From assembly GCA_040757295.1 (NCBI GenBank), contig JBFLXH010000004.1, forward strand, positions 1-64,000: a stretch of 64,000 nt of DNA, in the 5' to 3' direction. Both the position numbers and the translations under genes were made by a program. Each line of letters begins with the position of its first letter. Positions within the stretch are counted from its first letter, which is position 1. The notes under the pieces were generated by a model, which searched no databases, had not been told where the DNA came from, and was given only the letters and a program-made list of their open reading frames with translations. This document shows, piece after piece, positions 52,187-60,298 of this stretch. Source of the stretch: JAGXSE01 sp040757295. Its GTDB lineage: Bacteria > Bacillota > PH28-bin88.

Positions 52187-52977
52187 TGCTTCACCCCTGA
52201 ATTAAGGCCCCCGAAACGTCGATCCCTTTGTTGGTAGTCTAATAACGCTTCCAGCAAATGTTTCTTTCGGAAATCCGGCCATAAGACATTTGTTGTGAAA
52301 AACTCTGCATAGGCTGATTGCCAAAGTAGAAAGTTACTTATCCGCTGTTCCCCTGATGGCCTGATGATTAGGTCCGGATCAGGTTGTCCCGCGGTATACA
52401 AGTTATTGGCAATTGTGTCCTCAGTAATATCCTTAGGTTTTAACTCTTTAGCTTGCACTTTTGCGGCTATTTTTTTTACCGCATCAATTATCTCTGCTCT
52501 GCCGCCGTAATTTAAGGCGATATTAATTGTCATCTTGGTATTTCCGCTGGTCTTTTCTACGGCTTCAAACAATGCCTTTTGGGATTCCCTGGGCAGCTCG
52601 GATAACCTGCCAATGGGAACAATCTTAACGCCTGCTGAATGTAATTGAGGCAACTCCTTGTATATATACTCGGCTAAAAGGCCCATTAACATCTCAACTT
52701 CTTCTTTTGGCCTTTTCCAGTTTTCTGTTGAAAAAGCGTACACGCTCAATATCCGAATGCCTAATTCACCACAGGCTTCCACAATTGTGCGCAAGGATTT
52801 AATTCCAGCTCTGTGGCCCATGTCTCTGGGCATATTGCGCTTTTTCGCCCATCGGCCGTTACCGTCCATAATCACAGCAATATGGTACGGCATCCGATCA
52901 GGATCCAACTGTTTAAGTAACGTATCTTCCTTTTTAATGAAGGTACCGCCGATGCTTCCCGTTAACCAGCGCAACAT
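52180..52977 (-). CDS. uppS: Undecaprenyl diphosphate synthase
   Basis: cis-Prenyltransferase making the C55 carrier for cell-wall synthesis. The 265-residue protein has HIAVIMDGNGRWAKKRNMPRDMGHRAG with the catalytic Asp, then VYAFSTENWKRP, ALNYGGRAEI and PDLIIRPSGEQRISNFLLWQSAYAE. I chose the ATG at 52977 because GGGAGGG lies about 7 bases upstream; an ATG ten codons earlier has no ribosome site and follows a terminator directly. Confidence 0.96.
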   Translation of the reverse strand: MLRWLTGSIGGTFIKKEDTLLKQLDPDRMPYHIAVIMDGNGRWAKKRNMPRDMGHRAGIKSLRTIVEACGELGIRILSVYAFSTENWKRPKEEVEMLMGLLAEYIYKELPQLHSAGVKIVPIGRLSELPRESQKALFEAVEKTSGNTKMTINIALNYGGRAEIIDAVKKIAAKVQAKELKPKDITEDTIANNLYTAGQPDPDLIIRPSGEQRISNFLLWQSAYAEFFTTNVLWPDFRKKHLLEALLDYQQRDRRFGGLNSGVKQC

Positions 52978-53009
52978 TTTTTTGCCCTCCCGGATTTGGC
53001 CTTCCATAT

Positions 53010-53039
53010 TATTAATAAACCCCCTCTTGTGAGGGGGTT
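53010..53039 (-). terminator. Terminator after the ferredoxin gene
   Basis: The hairpin AACCCCCTC-ACAA-GAGGGGGTT (53018-53039) is followed on the minus strand by TATTAATAAT. It lies just past the ferredoxin stop and before uppS, so uppS depends on readthrough or an internal promoter. Confidence 0.8.
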
Positions 53040-53046
53040 AAATAAA

Positions 53047-53217
53047 TTAGTCCTCCACAATGGCTGAGTTTGGGCAGCTGTCAACACATGTTCCACACTC
53101 GGTACAGATTTCAGAATCGATCAGGAAAATATCATCTCCCTCTTTGATGGCGCCAGCCGGACATTCATCCATGCATACCCCACAGGCCAGGCATTCCTCA
53201 GAAATCTTGTAAACCAC
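53047..53217 (-). CDS. 2[4Fe-4S] ferredoxin
   Basis: A 56-residue clostridial-type ferredoxin, too short for many gene callers. It has two cluster motifs, CLACGVCMDECP and CTECGTCVDSCP, with all eight Cys in CxxCxxCxxxCP spacing, and an acidic composition. The start is GTG at 53217, with GGGGGGTG about 7 bases upstream. It carries low-potential electrons; the partner is unknown. It follows the small unknown gene by 3 bases, closing the pyrH-frr unit. Confidence 0.92.
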   Translation of the reverse strand: MVYKISEECLACGVCMDECPAGAIKEGDDIFLIDSEICTECGTCVDSCPNSAIVED

Positions 53218-53220
53218 CGA

Positions 53221-53439
53221 CTACACCCCCCTTCGACCAACATCTGGATGCTCAAAATGAGCAGCAACCAGCCCAATTTGATTATGGTCGAGCATTTTCA
53301 GACGGATAACCCTTAAATTAAGATTAGGTTCATCCCCTTTAATAGATCCTGTAACACTAACCCTAATCCGGTAGCCAGCCTTTTCCAAAGCCTCGCGGGC
53401 TTCCTCCAGCTCCATTAACAATACCCGGGAATAATCCAT
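53221..53439 (-). CDS. Small protein of unknown function between frr and ferredoxin
   Basis: I do not recognise this 72-residue protein (MDYSRVLLMELEEAREALEKAGYRIRVSVTGS... HFEHPDVGRRGV). It appears soluble, with an N-terminal helix and a beta-rich rest. It begins 7 bases after the frr stop and ends just before the ferredoxin, so the three are probably cotranscribed. Tight packing and normal codon use support a real gene. Function cannot be inferred. Confidence 0.65.
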   Translation of the reverse strand: MDYSRVLLMELEEAREALEKAGYRIRVSVTGSIKGDEPNLNLRVIRLKMLDHNQIGLVAAHFEHPDVGRRGV

Positions 53440-53446
53440 CTGGATT

Positions 53447-54004
53447 TTACACTTCCATTATTTCAGCTTCTTTAGCCGCCAAAACCTTATCCACAGTTTC
53501 AATAAATTTATCGGTTAGTTTTTGGATTTGCTCCTGTCCTTTTCTCAGCTGATCTTCAGTTATCTCCCCTTTTTTTTCGGCTGCCTTTATCTCATCATTT
53601 ACGTCCCGCCTAATATTTCTAACAGCAACACGGGCCTCTTCGGCTTTTTTCTTGACCGTTTTAACCAGTTCTGCCCTTCTCTCTTGAGTCAATTGGGGTA
53701 TATTGATTCTAATTATGGAACCGTCGCTGGAAGGGGTCAATCCCAAATCAGATTTGAGCAAGGCCCGTTCTATTTCTGGCAGTACTGAACGATCCCACGG
53801 TTGAATAACTAACAACCTGGCTTCAGGGGCTGAAATATTGGCCACTTGGTTAATAGGTGTGGGCACACCATAATAGGAGATCGAAACCTTTTCCAGTAAC
53901 GACGGATTAGCACGTCCTGCCCTCAAAGTAGCCAAGTCTTTCCGCAGGGCTTCCACTGCCTTATTCATCCTATCTTCAGCTTCTTTAAAACGAGTGTCTA
54001 TCAT
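53447..54004 (-). CDS. frr: Ribosome recycling factor
   Basis: Splits post-termination ribosomes with EF-G. The 185-residue protein has the full-length coiled-coil domain and family motifs KDLATLRAGRANPSLLEKV, YYGVPTPINQVANISAPEARLLVIQPWD and GSIIRINIPQLTQERRAELVK. Its ATG overlaps the pyrH stop by 4 bases. Confidence 0.97.
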   Translation of the reverse strand: MIDTRFKEAEDRMNKAVEALRKDLATLRAGRANPSLLEKVSISYYGVPTPINQVANISAPEARLLVIQPWDRSVLPEIERALLKSDLGLTPSSDGSIIRINIPQLTQERRAELVKTVKKKAEEARVAVRNIRRDVNDEIKAAEKKGEITEDQLRKGQEQIQKLTDKFIETVDKVLAAKEAEIMEV

Positions 54005-54729
54005 TCAGCATCCCTCCCTACATAGGTACCAATTTTTTCACCCATCACAACTTTTAAAATATTTCCTTTTTCATTTAAGTTGAACACGATAAGTGGAATA
54101 TTGTTATCCATGCAAAGCGAGGTTGCGGTCGCGTCCATAACCCCAAGGCTTTTATTCAGCACATCAATGTACTGCAGATTATAAAACCGTTTGGCATTAG
54201 GATTGAGTACCGGATCGGCATCATAAACCCCATCTACCCGCTTAGCCATGAGAATTACATCTGCTTCGATTTCGGCAGCCCTTAGAGCAGCGGCAGTATC
54301 TGTTGAAAAATAGGGATTGCCTGTTCCGGCAGCAAAAATGACTACCCTTCCCTTCTCCAAGTGACGAATTGCTCTGCGCCGAATATAGGGCTCAGCAATT
54401 TGCCGCATTTCAATGGCTGTTTGAACCCGAGTATGAACCCCTTGTTGCTCAAGAGCATCCTGCAAGGCAAGAGAGTTCATAACCGTTGCCAGCATACCCA
54501 TATAGTCAGCAGTTGCCCGATCCATTCCTTTGGCGCTTCCTGCTACGCCTCGCCAGATATTACCCCCACCAACGACAATTACAACCTCAACATTAAGCTG
54601 TCTTACTTCTTTAACTTGTCGCGCAATTGTTTGCAGTATTTCCTGGTCAATCCCATAACCCAAACTGCCCGCCAGAGCTTCGCCGCTAAGTTTTAAAACG
54701 ACTCGGTTAAACTTGGGCTTAACCATCAT
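54001..54729 (-). CDS. pyrH: UMP kinase
   Basis: Phosphorylates UMP to UDP. The 242-residue amino-acid-kinase-fold protein has RVVLKLSGEALAG, VVGGGNIWRGVAG, GTGNPYFSTDTAAALRAAEI and a C-terminal MDNNIPLIVFNL. It follows a terminator after tsf, so it probably begins its own unit with frr. Confidence 0.97.
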   Translation of the reverse strand: MMVKPKFNRVVLKLSGEALAGSLGYGIDQEILQTIARQVKEVRQLNVEVVIVVGGGNIWRGVAGSAKGMDRATADYMGMLATVMNSLALQDALEQQGVHTRVQTAIEMRQIAEPYIRRRAIRHLEKGRVVIFAAGTGNPYFSTDTAAALRAAEIEADVILMAKRVDGVYDADPVLNPNAKRFYNLQYIDVLNKSLGVMDATATSLCMDNNIPLIVFNLNEKGNILKVVMGEKIGTYVGRDAE

Positions 54730-54801
54730 TGACAGACCCCCGTTGCCACTGTTATCTTCTACATGATTAAAACAATTCCTTTTATTTTACCACAGTTTTG
54801 C

Positions 54802-54826
54802 AAAAAAAGAGCACTGATGGTGCTCT
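54802..54826 (-). terminator. Terminator overlapping the tsf stop
   Basis: The minus strand has AGAGCAC-CATCA-GTGCTCT followed by TTTTTT; the left arm begins inside the tsf stop codon. Confidence 0.85.
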
Positions 54827-55478
54827 ATTCCGCCAGTTTAGTCATTGCAGCAATTTCTTCAGCGAAATTGGATTCCTTCTTTGCAATTCCCTCACCGAGT
54901 TCAAAACGGGAAAAACGCCGGATGGTAATGTTCTCACCAATCTTAGCGATTTTTTGAGTAATTAAATCTTGCACACTAATATCGGGATCCTTAATAAATG
55001 GCTGTTCCAGTAAGCACACTTCTTTGAAGAATTTATCTATCCTGCCCTCAACCATTTTATCAACGATCTTCTCAGGTTTACCCTCATTAAGAGCCTGCGC
55101 CCTTAGAATCGATCTTTCTTTATCAACGATCGCCGGGGAAACCTCATTTCTGGAAACAAACTCAGGTTTTGAAGCAGCGATCTGCATGGCAATATCCTTG
55201 CATAATTCACGAAACTCATCAGTCTTTGCCACAAAATCTGTTTCGCAGTTAATCTCAACTAAAACACCAATTCTTCCGCCACCATGTATGTAAGCTTCAA
55301 CAGCGCCTTCTGAGGTTACACGACCAGCTTTTTTGGCGGCTGCTGCCAGGCCTTTTTCACGTAAAAATTCTACTGCCTTCTCCAAATCCCCTTGGGTTGC
55401 TTCAAGAGCCCGCTTGCAATCCATCATGCCAGCCCCGGTACGTTCTCTTAGCTCTTTAACTTGACCAGATGAAATCAT
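54825..55478 (-). CDS. tsf: Translation elongation factor Ts
   Basis: Nucleotide exchange factor for EF-Tu. The 217-residue protein is the short form common in Clostridia. It has VKELRERTGAGMMDCKRALEATQGDLEKAVEFLREKG, GRIGVLVEINCETDFVAKTDEF and DIAMQIAASKPEFV. It follows rpsB by about 95 bases. Confidence 0.97.
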   Translation of the reverse strand: MISSGQVKELRERTGAGMMDCKRALEATQGDLEKAVEFLREKGLAAAAKKAGRVTSEGAVEAYIHGGGRIGVLVEINCETDFVAKTDEFRELCKDIAMQIAASKPEFVSRNEVSPAIVDKERSILRAQALNEGKPEKIVDKMVEGRIDKFFKEVCLLEQPFIKDPDISVQDLITQKIAKIGENITIRRFSRFELGEGIAKKESNFAEEIAAMTKLAE

Positions 55479-55533
55479 CAGGTTACCTCCTACTCAATTC
55501 GTTTCTGTGTAATTAAGAACAATTAGGGATAAA

Positions 55534-55559
55534 CGGGGCAAGAAAAAATTCTCGCCCCG
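55534..55559 (-). terminator. Hairpin between rpsB and tsf, partial terminator
   Basis: The minus strand has CGGGGCGAGAA / TTCTTGCCCCG (11 pairs, one G-U) with a short T-rich loop, followed by TTTATCCC. The weak T tract suggests partial termination or transcript processing that would set the rpsB:tsf ratio. Confidence 0.6.
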
Positions 55560-55573
55560 GCTTTTCTGCGTGG

Positions 55574-56308
55574 TTAAGCTGTTTCATCATCGGTTTCTTT
55601 CTCGTCCAAATCTTCTGGTTCAACTTGGCCAAGGGCTCCTTCAATAACAGCATCAGCCATTTTTGCAGTCAGCAGTTTGACAGCCCTGATAGCGTCGTCA
55701 TTTCCCGGAATAACATAGTCCACTTCATCAGGATCGCAGTTTGTATCCACAATAGCAACAATCGGGATACCCAACCGCCTTGCCTCGGCAATAGCGATTT
55801 TTTCCTTCCTGGGATCAATAACAAACAATGCCCCTGGCAAGTTTTCCATCTCTTTTATCCCACCCAAAAAACGTTGAAGCTTTTCCCGCTCGCCAATGAG
55901 CTGAGCCACTTCTTTTTTGGGTAAAACGCTAAAAACACCCTGTTCTTCCATCCGTTCCAATTCCTTCAGCCTGTTAACCCGTTGGCGGATGGTCTGGAAA
56001 TTGGTCAGCATACCACCCAACCAGCGCTCGTTGACGAAAAACATGCCAGAACGAATAGCTTCTTCCTTCACCGATTCCTGGGCTTGTTTTTTAGTCCCCA
56101 CAAAAAGGATTTTTTCGCCCTGTCTTACAGTATCCCTGATAAAATTATAGGCTTCCTCGACTTTACGAACGGTTTTCTGTAAATCAATGATATAAATACC
56201 GTTGCGCTCAGTAAAAATATAAGGAGCCATTTTGGGATTCCAACGTCTGGTCTGGTGACCAAAATGGACACCTGCTTCCAGCAGCTGTTTCATGGATATT
56301 ACACCCAT
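55574..56308 (-). CDS. rpsB: 30S ribosomal protein S2
   Basis: The 244-residue protein has ISMKQLLEAGVHFGHQTRRWNPKMAPYIFTERNGIYIIDLQKT, VGTKKQAQESVKEEAIRSGMFFVNERWLGGMLTNFQTI and IVDTNCDPDEVDYVIPGNDDAIRA. The ATG at 56308 gives the usual Firmicutes start. A leader of about 110 bases with hairpin structure precedes it. Confidence 0.98.
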   Translation of the reverse strand: MGVISMKQLLEAGVHFGHQTRRWNPKMAPYIFTERNGIYIIDLQKTVRKVEEAYNFIRDTVRQGEKILFVGTKKQAQESVKEEAIRSGMFFVNERWLGGMLTNFQTIRQRVNRLKELERMEEQGVFSVLPKKEVAQLIGEREKLQRFLGGIKEMENLPGALFVIDPRKEKIAIAEARRLGIPIVAIVDTNCDPDEVDYVIPGNDDAIRAVKLLTAKMADAVIEGALGQVEPEDLDEKETDDETA

Positions 56309-56359
56309 ATGTTTTTACACCTCCCCCCCTTGGTTATTTCCTCCGAAACCTTCATTACG

Positions 56360-56392
56360 GCAGAACACCTGTCAACCAGGCACCAATTCTGC
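56360..56392 (-). promoter_or_regulatory. Structured leader hairpin upstream of rpsB
   Basis: In the rpsB leader the minus strand has outer arms GCAGAA / TTCTGC and an inner CCTG / CAGG stem (56360-56392). S2 autoregulates through its leader in several bacteria; this hairpin is a candidate site. Only the pairing is seen. Confidence 0.4.
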
Positions 56393-56426
56393 AACTCCAG
56401 TCCCGTGTGTGATGACACTAGTTGAT

Positions 56427-56455
56427 AGTATAACATAATCCTTTGGTAGAGGCAA
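56427..56455 (-). promoter_or_regulatory. rpsB promoter
   Basis: The minus strand has TTGCCT (56450-56455), a 17-base spacer and TATACT (56427-56432) with an extended TGT in front. The start would be near 56420. Confidence 0.7.
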
Positions 56456-56525
56456 TAACTCTTGCGGCAATATACCAACATTTTCCCCACGATAAAGCAA
56501 TTCTATACCCACTGTTCCACCTTAA

Positions 56526-56554
56526 CAAAAAAACTGGCGGCCCCTTGGCCGCCA
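56526..56554 (-). terminator. Terminator after codY
   Basis: A perfect TGGCGGCC-AAGG-GGCCGCCA stem (56535-56554) followed on the minus strand by G and seven T, 8 bases past the codY stop. Confidence 0.93.
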
Positions 56555-56561
56555 ACAAAAT

Positions 56562-57344
56562 CTAATGCCGCATTTTAGCTAATTCTTCAAGCAGGTTGTC
56601 GTTTAAAACCCTAATATAGGTACCTTTCATTCCTAAAGACTTGGATTCAATCACACCAGCGCTTTCAAATTTGCGCAATGCGTTTACAATTACTGACCTA
56701 GTGATGCCAGCTCTGTCAGCTATCTTGCTGGCTACCAGCACACCCTCATCGCCTTCCAACTCGGCAAAGATATGCTCTACAGCTTCCAACTCAGAATAGG
56801 ATAGGGTACCCAAAGCCACATGCACAGCAGCTCTTTTTCTGGCTTCATCCTCAATCCTTTCTGCCTTTGAACGCAAAATTTCCATTCCTACAACAGTGGC
56901 GCCGTATTCAGCCAGAATTAAATCCTCATGGGTGAATTTCACATTGAATTTGGCCAAAACCAATGTGCCTAAACGCTGGCCGCCGCCGATTATGGGAACA
57001 ACCGTGATTAGCTTGTTATTAAACATGCATTCTTTTTCTTGAGTGAACACACAGCTATTCGAGGACTGACTGAAATTTGCGTTTGTTTCATTAATTCTTA
57101 AAAGTTCCTCATTATAATGTTCGGGAAAACGTTCAGAACGGTACACAATATCTTCCATTATTTCACAGGAGAAACCCTCAATAAAAGCATAACCTAAAAT
57201 CAGCCCTTGACGACTAACAATATAAACATTGGACGTGATTACATCTCTGAGGACAATCGCCATTTCTTCAAAATCCACTGGGTTGCCGGCGGCTTTTTGC
57301 AGCAATCGGTTGATTTTTCGGGTTTTCTCCAATAAATTCTCCAT
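56562..57344 (-). CDS. codY: GTP- and branched-chain amino acid-sensing repressor CodY
   Basis: Global regulator of nutrient limitation, biosynthesis and stationary-phase genes. The 260-residue protein has an N-terminal GAF ligand domain (MENLLEKTRKINRLLQ...VDFEEMAIVLRDVITSNVYIVSRQGLILGY) and a C-terminal winged helix with ASKIADRAGITRSVIVNALRKFESAGVIESKSLGMKGTYIRV, the conserved CodY recognition region. It lies downstream of hslVU, as in Bacillus. Confidence 0.97.
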   Translation of the reverse strand: MENLLEKTRKINRLLQKAAGNPVDFEEMAIVLRDVITSNVYIVSRQGLILGYAFIEGFSCEIMEDIVYRSERFPEHYNEELLRINETNANFSQSSNSCVFTQEKECMFNNKLITVVPIIGGGQRLGTLVLAKFNVKFTHEDLILAEYGATVVGMEILRSKAERIEDEARKRAAVHVALGTLSYSELEAVEHIFAELEGDEGVLVASKIADRAGITRSVIVNALRKFESAGVIESKSLGMKGTYIRVLNDNLLEELAKMRH

Positions 57345-57405
57345 TTTTTGCCTCCTTTGTAGTGCTTCTTTGGCCGCTGCTCTAATTTTCAGGTAATAAT
57401 CCTTT

Positions 57406-58809
57406 TCACAAAATGTAGTGGTTAAGATCTTTACTGATTAGGACATCAGCTAATTTATCCTTAACATATTCCTTGTCAATAGTTATGGTAGCTCCTTTCA
57501 TTTCCGGAGCTGTAAAGGATAAATCCTGCAAAACCTTTTCCAAAATGGTATGCAACCGGCGAGCACCAATATTCTCAGTTTGTTTATTAACAGTATAAGC
57601 AATTTCGGCAATCTCTGCAATAGAATCTTCTGTGAATTCGATATTTACTCCTTCAGCCGACAATAGAGCCACATACTGTTTCAATAGGGAGTTTTTAGGT
57701 TCCTGCAAAATCTGGATAAAATGTTCGATTGAAAGACTCCCTAATTCGACTCTAATCGGAAATCTGCCTTGCAGTTCAGGAATCAAATCGGAAGGTTTAG
57801 ATACATGAAAAGCTCCTGCTGCAATAAATAAAATAAAATCAGTTTTTACCGGCCCGTACTTAGTCATTACCGTACTTCCTTCAACTATGGGCAAAATATC
57901 CCTTTGAACGCCGCCACGGGAGACATCCGGACCGGCGCCCTTTTCTACGGCTGCAATTTTATCAATCTCATCCAGGAAGATAATCCCTTCCTGCTCTGCC
58001 CGCTTCACAGCTTCTGTAACCACCTCTTCAGAGTCAATTAACTTCTCTGCCTCCTGTAGGATTAAAACCTTACGTGCTTCCTTCAAAGGAAGTTTGCGCT
58101 TTTTCTTCTTTTTGGGCAATAGGCCGCTGAACATTTCCTGGAGGTTAATGCCAATTTCCTCAATACCTGCGCCCCCAAAGAAGCCTACTGGGGCTACCTT
58201 GGTATCCTCAAACTCAATTTCTATGAGTTCATTTTCCAATTCACCACTCTCTAGTTTTTGGACCATCATGCGCCTGATTTCTTCCGCTCGCCTGAATTTT
58301 TGCTGATAAAATGCATCCTGTTCACTGCTTCCCACGCTTCCTTGACCGCCAAACAGGGCTTCAAAAGGGTTTTTTATTGCCTTTTCATCTCCTGGCAAAG
58401 GAGCTAAAATATCCAGCAGCCGAGCTTCTGCAGCTGCTTGGGCTTTAGCGAATACCATTTGGTTTTTTTCCTGTTTAACCATCCTGATAGAAGTTTCTAC
58501 CAGATCCCTCACCATTGAATCAACATCCCGACCAACATAACCCACTTCCGTAAATTTGCTTGCTTCTATTTTTATAAACGGGGCATTAACTAATTTAGCT
58601 AATCTCCGGGCAATTTCCGTTTTTCCGACTCCGGTAGGACCAATTAGAATAATGTTTTTTGGGGTTATTTCCTCCTGCATATAATCAGGGAGCTGTTTCC
58701 TTCTATAGCGGGTACGCAGGGCTACAGCTACACACCTTTTTGCTTCTTCCTGCCCCACTATATATTTATCCAATTCCGCCACTATTTGCCTAGGGGTTAG
58801 GCTTTCCAT
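57406..58809 (-). CDS. hslU: ATP-dependent protease ATPase subunit HslU (ClpY)
   Basis: AAA+ unfoldase that feeds HslV. The 467-residue protein has LTPRQIVAELDKYIVGQ, Walker A GPTGVGKTEIARRLA near 52-66, the VGYVGRDVDSMVRDL pore-loop region, an I domain at about 110-235, Walker B IIFLDEIDKIA, and sensor regions through PELQGRFPIRVEL. I chose the ATG at 58809, with GGAGG 9 bases upstream. It follows hslV by 20 bases. Confidence 0.96.
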   Translation of the reverse strand: MESLTPRQIVAELDKYIVGQEEAKRCVAVALRTRYRRKQLPDYMQEEITPKNIILIGPTGVGKTEIARRLAKLVNAPFIKIEASKFTEVGYVGRDVDSMVRDLVETSIRMVKQEKNQMVFAKAQAAAEARLLDILAPLPGDEKAIKNPFEALFGGQGSVGSSEQDAFYQQKFRRAEEIRRMMVQKLESGELENELIEIEFEDTKVAPVGFFGGAGIEEIGINLQEMFSGLLPKKKKKRKLPLKEARKVLILQEAEKLIDSEEVVTEAVKRAEQEGIIFLDEIDKIAAVEKGAGPDVSRGGVQRDILPIVEGSTVMTKYGPVKTDFILFIAAGAFHVSKPSDLIPELQGRFPIRVELGSLSIEHFIQILQEPKNSLLKQYVALLSAEGVNIEFTEDSIAEIAEIAYTVNKQTENIGARRLHTILEKVLQDLSFTAPEMKGATITIDKEYVKDKLADVLISKDLNHYIL

Positions 58810-58829
58810 ATACACCATCCTCCATTCAA

Positions 58830-59366
58830 TCAATATTTGATTTCTTCGACAACAATTTCACTGTTGGTGAAAGCACATATTGAGGAAGCGATCAGCAATG
58901 CCTCTTTCACAATTTCCACCGGCGCTAATGAGGCATGCCTGGTTAGAGCTCTCGCTGCGGCAAGGGCATAAGGACCGCCGGAACCAATTGCAGCGATGCC
59001 GTCATCGGGTTCAATGATTTCTCCTGCGCCTGAAATAACCAAGAGTTTGTCCTTGCTTGCTACAATCATCAATGCCTCCAGCCGGCGCAGGACTTTATCC
59101 ATTCTCCACTCTTTCGCCAATTCAACAGCAGCCCTCTGAAGGTTTCCTCGGTATTCTTCCAGTTTTGCTTCGAAGCGTTCAAAAAGAGTAAAAGCATCCG
59201 CAACCGAACCGGCAAAACCGGCCACAACCTCCCCTTTAAAAAGCCGCCGCACCTTGATTGCCCGATGCTTCATGATGACCCCGTTTCCCATGGTGACCTG
59301 GCCATCTCCAGCAATAGCCATGCCGTTTTTGGTTTTTACCGCTACAATAGTCGTTCCCTCAAACAT
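58830..59366 (-). CDS. hslV: ATP-dependent protease peptidase subunit HslV (ClpQ)
   Basis: Proteasome-like N-terminal nucleophile peptidase. The 178-residue protein begins MFEGTTIVAVKTKNGMAIAGDGQVTMGN. Cleavage after Gly4 would expose Thr as nucleophile. VVAGFAGSVADAFTLFERFE and ISGAGEIIEPDDGIAAIGSGG are present. It lies between xerC and hslU. Confidence 0.97.
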   Translation of the reverse strand: MFEGTTIVAVKTKNGMAIAGDGQVTMGNGVIMKHRAIKVRRLFKGEVVAGFAGSVADAFTLFERFEAKLEEYRGNLQRAAVELAKEWRMDKVLRRLEALMIVASKDKLLVISGAGEIIEPDDGIAAIGSGGPYALAAARALTRHASLAPVEIVKEALLIASSICAFTNSEIVVEEIKY

Positions 59367-59378
59367 TTGCTACTCCCC

Positions 59379-60296
59379 CTAAGCCCGTGGATGGCTGTTT
59401 TTATACACATCCTTCAAGCGTTTTCTGGATAAGTGGGTATAAATCTGGGTAGAAGATAAGCTGGCATGGCCAAGCAATTCCTGCACGACTCTAAGATCCG
59501 CTCCCCTTTCCAGCATATGAGTTGCAAAGGAGTGCCTTAAGGAATGGGGTTTGGCTTTTTTTTCTAAAGCTAATTCTTTGGCTTCAACGGATAAGATATG
59601 CCGTAAACCTCTGCTTGATAACCTCTTTCCATGATGATTCAAAAATAAGGCCTGGGCAGCCTCCTCCTGGATGGGCAGGAAGCTTCTCCCCCCTGTCAGG
59701 TATTCTTCGATGGCCCGTTTAGCATGTTGGCCGAAAGGAACAATTCTTTCTTTGGAACCTTTCCCGAATACCCGGACAAATCCAGCTTCCAAATTAATAT
59801 CATCAAGATTGATGGAAAGCAATTCGCTGGCTCGAATTCCAGTAGCGTATAACAATTCCCACATTGCCCTGTTCCGCAGATCAAGAGGAGATTTTTCCGC
59901 AGCCCCATCCAAGAGCGGCTGCAATTGATGGGGCTCTAGAAAGTTAGGCAGCCTTCTTTCTTGCCGGGGAGTAGAGATGCTGCGGACAGGGTTGCAGTTA
60001 TAAAGACCCTCCTTACGAAGGTACTTATAAAAAGAACGCAAAGCAGCCAGTTTCCTGGCAACAGTAGTTTTGGCAGCCTGTTTTTTAAGAAGAATAGCCA
60101 AAAACGACCTGACATGCAAATGGTGGACTTTATCCGGAGTAATAGATGCGAAATCCCAGGCTTCATACTCAGCCACATAAGCAAAGAACTGCAAGAGGTC
60201 AGTCTGATACCCAGCTACCGTTAGTTGAGAATAACCTTTTTCTACTGTTAAGTAAAGATGAAATTTCTCCAGTAGCTGGTTAAGCTTAGAATCCAC
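59379..60296 (-). CDS. xerC: Tyrosine recombinase XerC
   Basis: Site-specific recombinase that resolves chromosome dimers at dif. The 305-residue protein has a SAM-like N-terminal domain and a catalytic domain with all residues: R155 in ATGIRASE, K180, H251 and R254 in HSLRHSF, H277 in LLGHASLSSTQIYTH and Tyr286. I chose the GTG at 60296 because AAGGAG lies 8 bases upstream; a GTG two codons earlier overlaps the trmFO stop. Placement before hslVU-codY corresponds to codV of B. subtilis. Confidence 0.93.
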   Translation of the reverse strand: MDSKLNQLLEKFHLYLTVEKGYSQLTVAGYQTDLLQFFAYVAEYEAWDFASITPDKVHHLHVRSFLAILLKKQAAKTTVARKLAALRSFYKYLRKEGLYNCNPVRSISTPRQERRLPNFLEPHQLQPLLDGAAEKSPLDLRNRAMWELLYATGIRASELLSINLDDINLEAGFVRVFGKGSKERIVPFGQHAKRAIEEYLTGGRSFLPIQEEAAQALFLNHHGKRLSSRGLRHILSVEAKELALEKKAKPHSLRHSFATHMLERGADLRVVQELLGHASLSSTQIYTHLSRKRLKDVYKNSHPRA

Positions 60297-60298
60297 GC

